Origin: an uncultured Naasia sp.
GTDB taxonomy: Bacteria > Actinomycetota > Actinomycetes > Actinomycetales > Microbacteriaceae
Length of the DNA: 64,000 nt
Reading direction: 5' to 3'
Assembly: GCA_913778905.1 (NCBI GenBank)
Contig: CAJYYA010000018.1
Coordinates: 1-64,000 of the forward strand
The notes beneath the pieces were generated by a model. The model worked only from the letters and a program-made list of their open reading frames with translations. It was not told the DNA's origin and searched no databases. Position numbers and translations under genes: made by a program. Shown one piece after another: positions 60,966 through 64,000 of this stretch (position 1 is the first letter of the stretch; every line of letters starts with the position of its first letter).

Positions 60966-61637
60966 TCAGCTCGGACGCAGACTCTCCGTCAGCGGCTCGC
61001 CACCCGAACGACTCACGAAACAGAAGTAGCTGCGATCTCCCGCCGCCCACTGTCCTTCGTCCGCAGGATAGGTCGGCTGCAGCTGCACGTCCGAGAACGC
61101 CCCGGCCCTGCCGAAGTCGATGACGGACGACTCCGAACACAGCAGTCCGAGCCGATTCGTCAGAGCCTCCTCACCGGGCCAGGGCGCCGAAGCGTCTCCC
61201 TCGACCGCGCCTCGCACCAGCACCTGCCCGTGGTGGGGTTGGGCGCAGTCGACCACCGTGAACTGCTCGGCCCAGGGCGTCGTATACGGCTCGAGGCATT
61301 CACCGCCGCCGAGCTCATTCCATGCGTGGACCCCGGGTGCGACCGGACCGGTGGGTGCCGACGCAGGATCAGCTACAGCCCGAGTTCCGGTCGGCGTCGG
61401 CTGTGGTGCCGCCCGCGGGGTGGACGTCGACACGGGGTCGGGCACCGCGGCGCCCGAGAAGGCGAAGCTGACGAGGAAGACGGCGGCGACCACGACGAGC
61501 CCCAGAAGCACGATCAGGGTGATCTTCTGCGTCCGCTTGTCGATGCCCTGCCCGAACCCGTCGTCGTCACGCGGCGCGGGTGTCGCCCCCTCGCCGTCCG
61601 GGACGGAGGGGTCGCTCGGCTGTCCGTCAGCGGACAC
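60966..61637 (-). CDS. Septum-formation-domain membrane protein
   Basis: A 223-residue protein. After a disordered acidic head, one helix is at ~38-60 (ITLIVLLGLVVVAAVFLVSFAFSG). A Pro/Thr linker follows, then an extracytoplasmic domain with four Cys in the pattern GGGECLEPY, VVDCAQPHHGQVLVRG, GLLCSESS and YFCFVSRS, as in the actinobacterial septum-formation family (PF13845). Such proteins are poorly characterised; a role in cell division is suggested by name only. It ends three bases before pyrE's stop and is on the same strand. Confidence 0.8.
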   Translation of the reverse strand: MSADGQPSDPSVPDGEGATPAPRDDDGFGQGIDKRTQKITLIVLLGLVVVAAVFLVSFAFSGAAVPDPVSTSTPRAAPQPTPTGTRAVADPASAPTGPVAPGVHAWNELGGGECLEPYTTPWAEQFTVVDCAQPHHGQVLVRGAVEGDASAPWPGEEALTNRLGLLCSESSVIDFGRAGAFSDVQLQPTYPADEGQWAAGDRSYFCFVSRSGGEPLTESLRPS

Positions 61638-61640
61638 GGA

Positions 61641-62189
61641 TTACTGCAGGCCGAGGTCGGCGAGCCCGATCGCGGCGAAGTAGGGGTAGCCGGCGGCCTC
61701 GATGATCTCTTTCGCGCCCGTCGCCCGGTCGACGACGACGGCCACGCCTGCGATCTCGGCGCCGACCTTCTCGAGCGCTTCGATCGCCTTGAGCGGGGAT
61801 CCGCCGGTGGTGGAGGTGTCCTCGACGACGATGACTCGCTTGCCCGCGAGGTCGGGGCCTTCGACCTGACGGCCGCGGCCGTGATCCTTGGGCTCCTTGC
61901 GAACGACGAAGGCGTCGTAGGTGGCACCGCGCGCGGCTCCCTGGTGCATGATCGCCGAGGCGATGGGATCGGCACCCATGGTGAGTCCCCCCACCGCGGC
62001 GACGTCGGGCACGTCGGCGATGAGGTCGAGCATGACCTGTCCGATGAGCGGAGCGACCCGGTGGTCGAGGCTGACGCGGCGCATGTCGACGTAATACGTC
62101 GCTTTCTTGCCACTCGTCAGCGTGAAATCGCCGTGGAACACGGCATCGGAGGAGATGTACTCGATCAGCTTCTGGCGCGCATCCGTCAC
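61641..62189 (-). CDS. pyrE: Orotate phosphoribosyltransferase
   Basis: A 182-residue enzyme that joins orotate and PRPP to give OMP. The PRPP loop is VIVVEDTSTTGGSPLKAIEAL (Asp pair near residue 117), FTLTSGKKATYYVDMR is the orotate-side motif near residue 22 and FVVRKEPKDHGRGRQVEG holds the flexible loop. Full length. The GTG at 62189 has AGGGTGG five bases earlier; the longer open frame upstream is not homologous. Likely co-transcribed with the septum-formation gene downstream. Confidence 0.96.
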   Translation of the reverse strand: MTDARQKLIEYISSDAVFHGDFTLTSGKKATYYVDMRRVSLDHRVAPLIGQVMLDLIADVPDVAAVGGLTMGADPIASAIMHQGAARGATYDAFVVRKEPKDHGRGRQVEGPDLAGKRVIVVEDTSTTGGSPLKAIEALEKVGAEIAGVAVVVDRATGAKEIIEAAGYPYFAAIGLADLGLQ

Positions 62190-62292
62190 GCCGTCCACCC
62201 TACTTTCGTACGGGTGTTCCGGCCCAATGAGACCGTTCCGGCGTACCAACTGAGCCGGAATACCCTCACAAGCGGTCGGTATCGTGGTCGTC

Positions 62293-63129
62293 ATGCGTGT
62301 CGCCACCTGGAACGTCAATTCGATCCGAGCCCGAGTGGGACGCGTCACCGACTGGCTGGTCAAAGCGGACGTCGACGTGCTGGCGATGCAGGAGATCAAG
62401 TGCAAGCCGGAGCAGTTCCCGGTCGACGCGTTCGAAGCCGCCGGGTACGAGCTCGAGATCCACGGAGCGAACCAGTGGAACGGCGTCGCCTTCGCGAGCC
62501 GACTCCCGATGGAGGATGCGCGGCGGGAGTTCACGGAGATCCCTCGCTTCGGTAAGCCGGGAGCCGACGGCCTGTCGCCGGTCGAATGCCGAGCCCTCGC
62601 GGTGACCATCGAGGGTGTGCGGCTCTGGAGCCTCTACGTTCCGAACGGGCGCGCCCTGGACGACCCGCACTACACATACAAGCTGGAGTGGCTCGACCGT
62701 CTCGCCGCCGACACCCGCGCGTGGATCGCCGCGAACCCCGAGACTCCGCTCGCGCTGATGGGCGACTGGAACATCGCCCCCTTCGACTACGACGTCTGGG
62801 ATATCGACGTGTTCGAGGGATCGACTCACGTTTCGGAGCCCGAACGCGAGCGATTCCGCGCCTTCGAGGCGCTGGGGCTGTCGGATGTTGCGCGCGAGCG
62901 GGTGCCGGACGGGTACACCTATTGGGACTACAAACAGCTGCGCTTCCCGCGTAACGAGGGCATGCGCATCGATTTCATCATGGGCACGCGGTCGTTCGAC
63001 GACCTCATCGTCGACGCCCGCATCGAGCGCAACGAGCGCAAGGGCGAGACCCCGAGCGACCACGTCCCCGTCGTCGTGGACCTCGACCTCGAGACCGCCC
63101 TCGACGACGACCGCCCGATGATCTTCTGA
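62293..63129 (+). CDS. xth: Exodeoxyribonuclease III
   Basis: A 278-residue AP endonuclease/3'-5' exonuclease of the EEP fold. Catalytic motifs: ATWNVNSIRAR (Asn near 7), MQEIKCKPEQFP (Glu34), LYVPNGR (Tyr of motif), GDWNIAPFDYDVWD (Asp/Asn pair) and TPSDHVPVVVDL (final Asp-His). It repairs abasic sites. The ATG at 62293 starts directly with MRVATWNVNS; an in-frame GTG at 62284 is also possible. Divergent from pyrE. Confidence 0.96.
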   Translation: MRVATWNVNSIRARVGRVTDWLVKADVDVLAMQEIKCKPEQFPVDAFEAAGYELEIHGANQWNGVAFASRLPMEDARREFTEIPRFGKPGADGLSPVECRALAVTIEGVRLWSLYVPNGRALDDPHYTYKLEWLDRLAADTRAWIAANPETPLALMGDWNIAPFDYDVWDIDVFEGSTHVSEPERERFRAFEALGLSDVARERVPDGYTYWDYKQLRFPRNEGMRIDFIMGTRSFDDLIVDARIERNERKGETPSDHVPVVVDLDLETALDDDRPMIF

Positions 63130-63151
63130 TCGCTCTCGCGACGGCGGCCGA

Positions 63152-63640
63152 TCATCGATCGAGCTGGCGGAGGAACCGGTCCGGGTCGGCGAGGAATGAG
63201 CGCCACTGCCTCACCATCTCGAGATCGGCCCATTCGGAGCACCGAACGCCCCACGCCCCGACCTCGTAAATGGTCGCGCCGGGCAGCGCCGCGAGGATCG
63301 GCGAGTGGGTCGACAGGAGGCCTGGGCACCGGGCTCCGCGGCCAGCTCGCTCACCCTGCTGACGAGCGCGAGGCAGCCGGTGACCGACAAAGCCGACTCA
63401 GGCTCGTCGAGTACCCACAGCCCCGCGCCTCGGAACCGATCATTGACGAGTTCGATGAAGGATTAGCCGTGCGACATCTCATGGAGGACCGGCTCAGGCC
63501 GTAGCCCGGGATTGCGTTCCAGGTAGGTGTAGAGCCCGTGCATGGCCTCGGCTCTGAGGAAGTAGCCGCGGCGCGAGGCGCCGGGGCCGCGCTCGAACGC
63601 AACGACTCATGGACGGGTGATTCGGAGTCGCGCGTGCGGG
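63152..63640 (-). pseudogene. Decayed AAA-family ATPase (3' part)
   Basis: In pieces, three frames give a familiar predicted ATPase: SESPVHESL (about 63600-63640), then GASRRGYFLRAEAMHGLYTYLERNPG...EPVLHEMSHG, a TAA stop (63463-63465), FIELVNDRFRGAGLWVLDEPESALS (Walker B), a one-base deletion near 63322, then LLSTHSPILAALPGATIYEVGAWG to a normal end at 63152. Thus at least one nonsense mutation and two frameshifts. The Walker A half is missing altogether. No active product is possible. Confidence 0.88.
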
Positions 63641-63745
63641 CCAGAGCCGCCGATCCATTTCGTTGTCTCCATCTTCTCGAACCCGCCGGACGGGCAGCCG
63701 CGACATGGCTTCCACACCGCCAGTCCGCCGGACCACATCCGCTAC
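63641..63745. other. Remnant upstream of the pseudogene, no gene recognised
   Basis: About 100 bases between the recognisable part of the AAA pseudogene and the CAGCAGGA repeat. In minus frames it reads WKPCRGCPSGGFEKMETT and similar, which I cannot assign. The N-terminal P-loop part expected for the pseudogene is not here. It is probably scrambled or deleted DNA. Confidence 0.4.
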
Positions 63746-63834
63746 CTGCGCTCAGCAGGAACAACAACGCCCCAGCAGGAACGAATCGCGGGATTCGTCC
63801 TGCTGGGGCGTCGAAGTTACTGCTGAACGCGAGG
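63746..63834. repeat. CAGCAGGA-family palindromic repeat (copy 2)
   Basis: CTGCGCTCAGCAGGAAC at the left and ACTGCTGAACGCGAGG at the right are nearly the same ends as at 92-180, but the centre differs: here it is a perfect hairpin (see 63767). The element is 89 bases, as at 92-180 (89). Its right end touches the nrdF stop. Confidence 0.75.
63767..63811 (-). terminator. nrdF terminator hairpin
   Basis: ACGCCCCAGCAGG (63767-63779) pairs with CCTGCTGGGGCGT (63799-63811), and ACGAATC/GATTCGT extends it, with a single A bulge. It is 25 bases after the nrdF stop on the minus strand and forms the centre of the CAGCAGGA-family element. Confidence 0.75.
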
Positions 63835-63835
63835 G

Positions 63836-64000
<165 letters not shown>

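Overview
The window is chromosomal DNA of a high-G+C Gram-positive bacterium, most likely a Microbacterium or close relative in the Microbacteriaceae (an inference from gene types, GTG/TTG starts and strong GC bias; no 16S rRNA is present). It is dense, with short intergenic gaps, many ATGA/GTGA stop-start overlaps, no tRNA, rRNA, transposase, phage or CRISPR. It mixes housekeeping genes (purL, purA, pyrE, xth, rpmJ, chorismate mutase, 3' end of nrdF) with small regulator-plus-target modules.

Layout. 0.2-4.3 kb: PepSY membrane protein, His-containing membrane protein, NUDIX hydrolase, PadR regulator. 4.4-6.7 kb: purL. 6.9-10.5 kb: propionate operon prpD-prpB-prpC (minus strand). 10.8-13 kb: PadR plus drug-efflux MFS. 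13.1-16.4 kb: two-part metal-type permease plus anchored beta-propeller-like protein. 16.6-17.8 kb: Zur-box, zinc-free L36 and a CobW/MRF-like protein, a zinc-starvation ribosome module. 17.8-20.5 kb: secreted multidomain GH43-like enzyme. 20.7-25 kb: chorismate mutase, Ohr, DMT exporter, aminotransferase/LysR pair. 25-31.4 kb: LacI-controlled L-arabinoside operon (solute-binding protein, two permeases, GH127). 31.8-39.9 kb: LysE exporter between direct repeats, small membrane proteins, DapA-like aldolase, GNAT, purA, VOC, WYL regulator, histidine phosphatase. 40-43.1 kb: TetR, degenerate ABC ATPase and YhgE/Pip exporter. 43.2-47.8 kb: cell-wall Ig-repeat protein, divergent SAH-hydrolase-like enzyme, IclR, AlkA-like glycosylase. 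48.1-55 kb: TetR/MMPL pair, SpoU methylase, YtrA-type GntR/ABC operon, beta-helix protein. 55.1-64 kb: flavin reductase/monooxygenase pair, BLUF photoreceptor, HAD phosphatase, CsoR, EamA/CGNR pair, septum-formation protein, pyrE, xth, a decayed AAA ATPase pseudogene, and nrdF.

The less ordinary content is (1) the Zur-type box-rpmJ2-MRF-like module whose CobW protein has no visible P-loop; (2) a YhgE exporter paired with an ABC-ATPase-like protein that has lost its Walker A motif, under a perfect TetR palindrome; (3) an SAH-hydrolase-like protein with several substituted catalytic residues; (4) a short BLUF blue-light receptor; and (5) at least three families of intergenic palindromic repeats, one of which supplies gene stop codons. 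Nothing looks like a complete, wholly new multi-gene system; the strongest candidates for new biology are (2), (3) and the repeat families.
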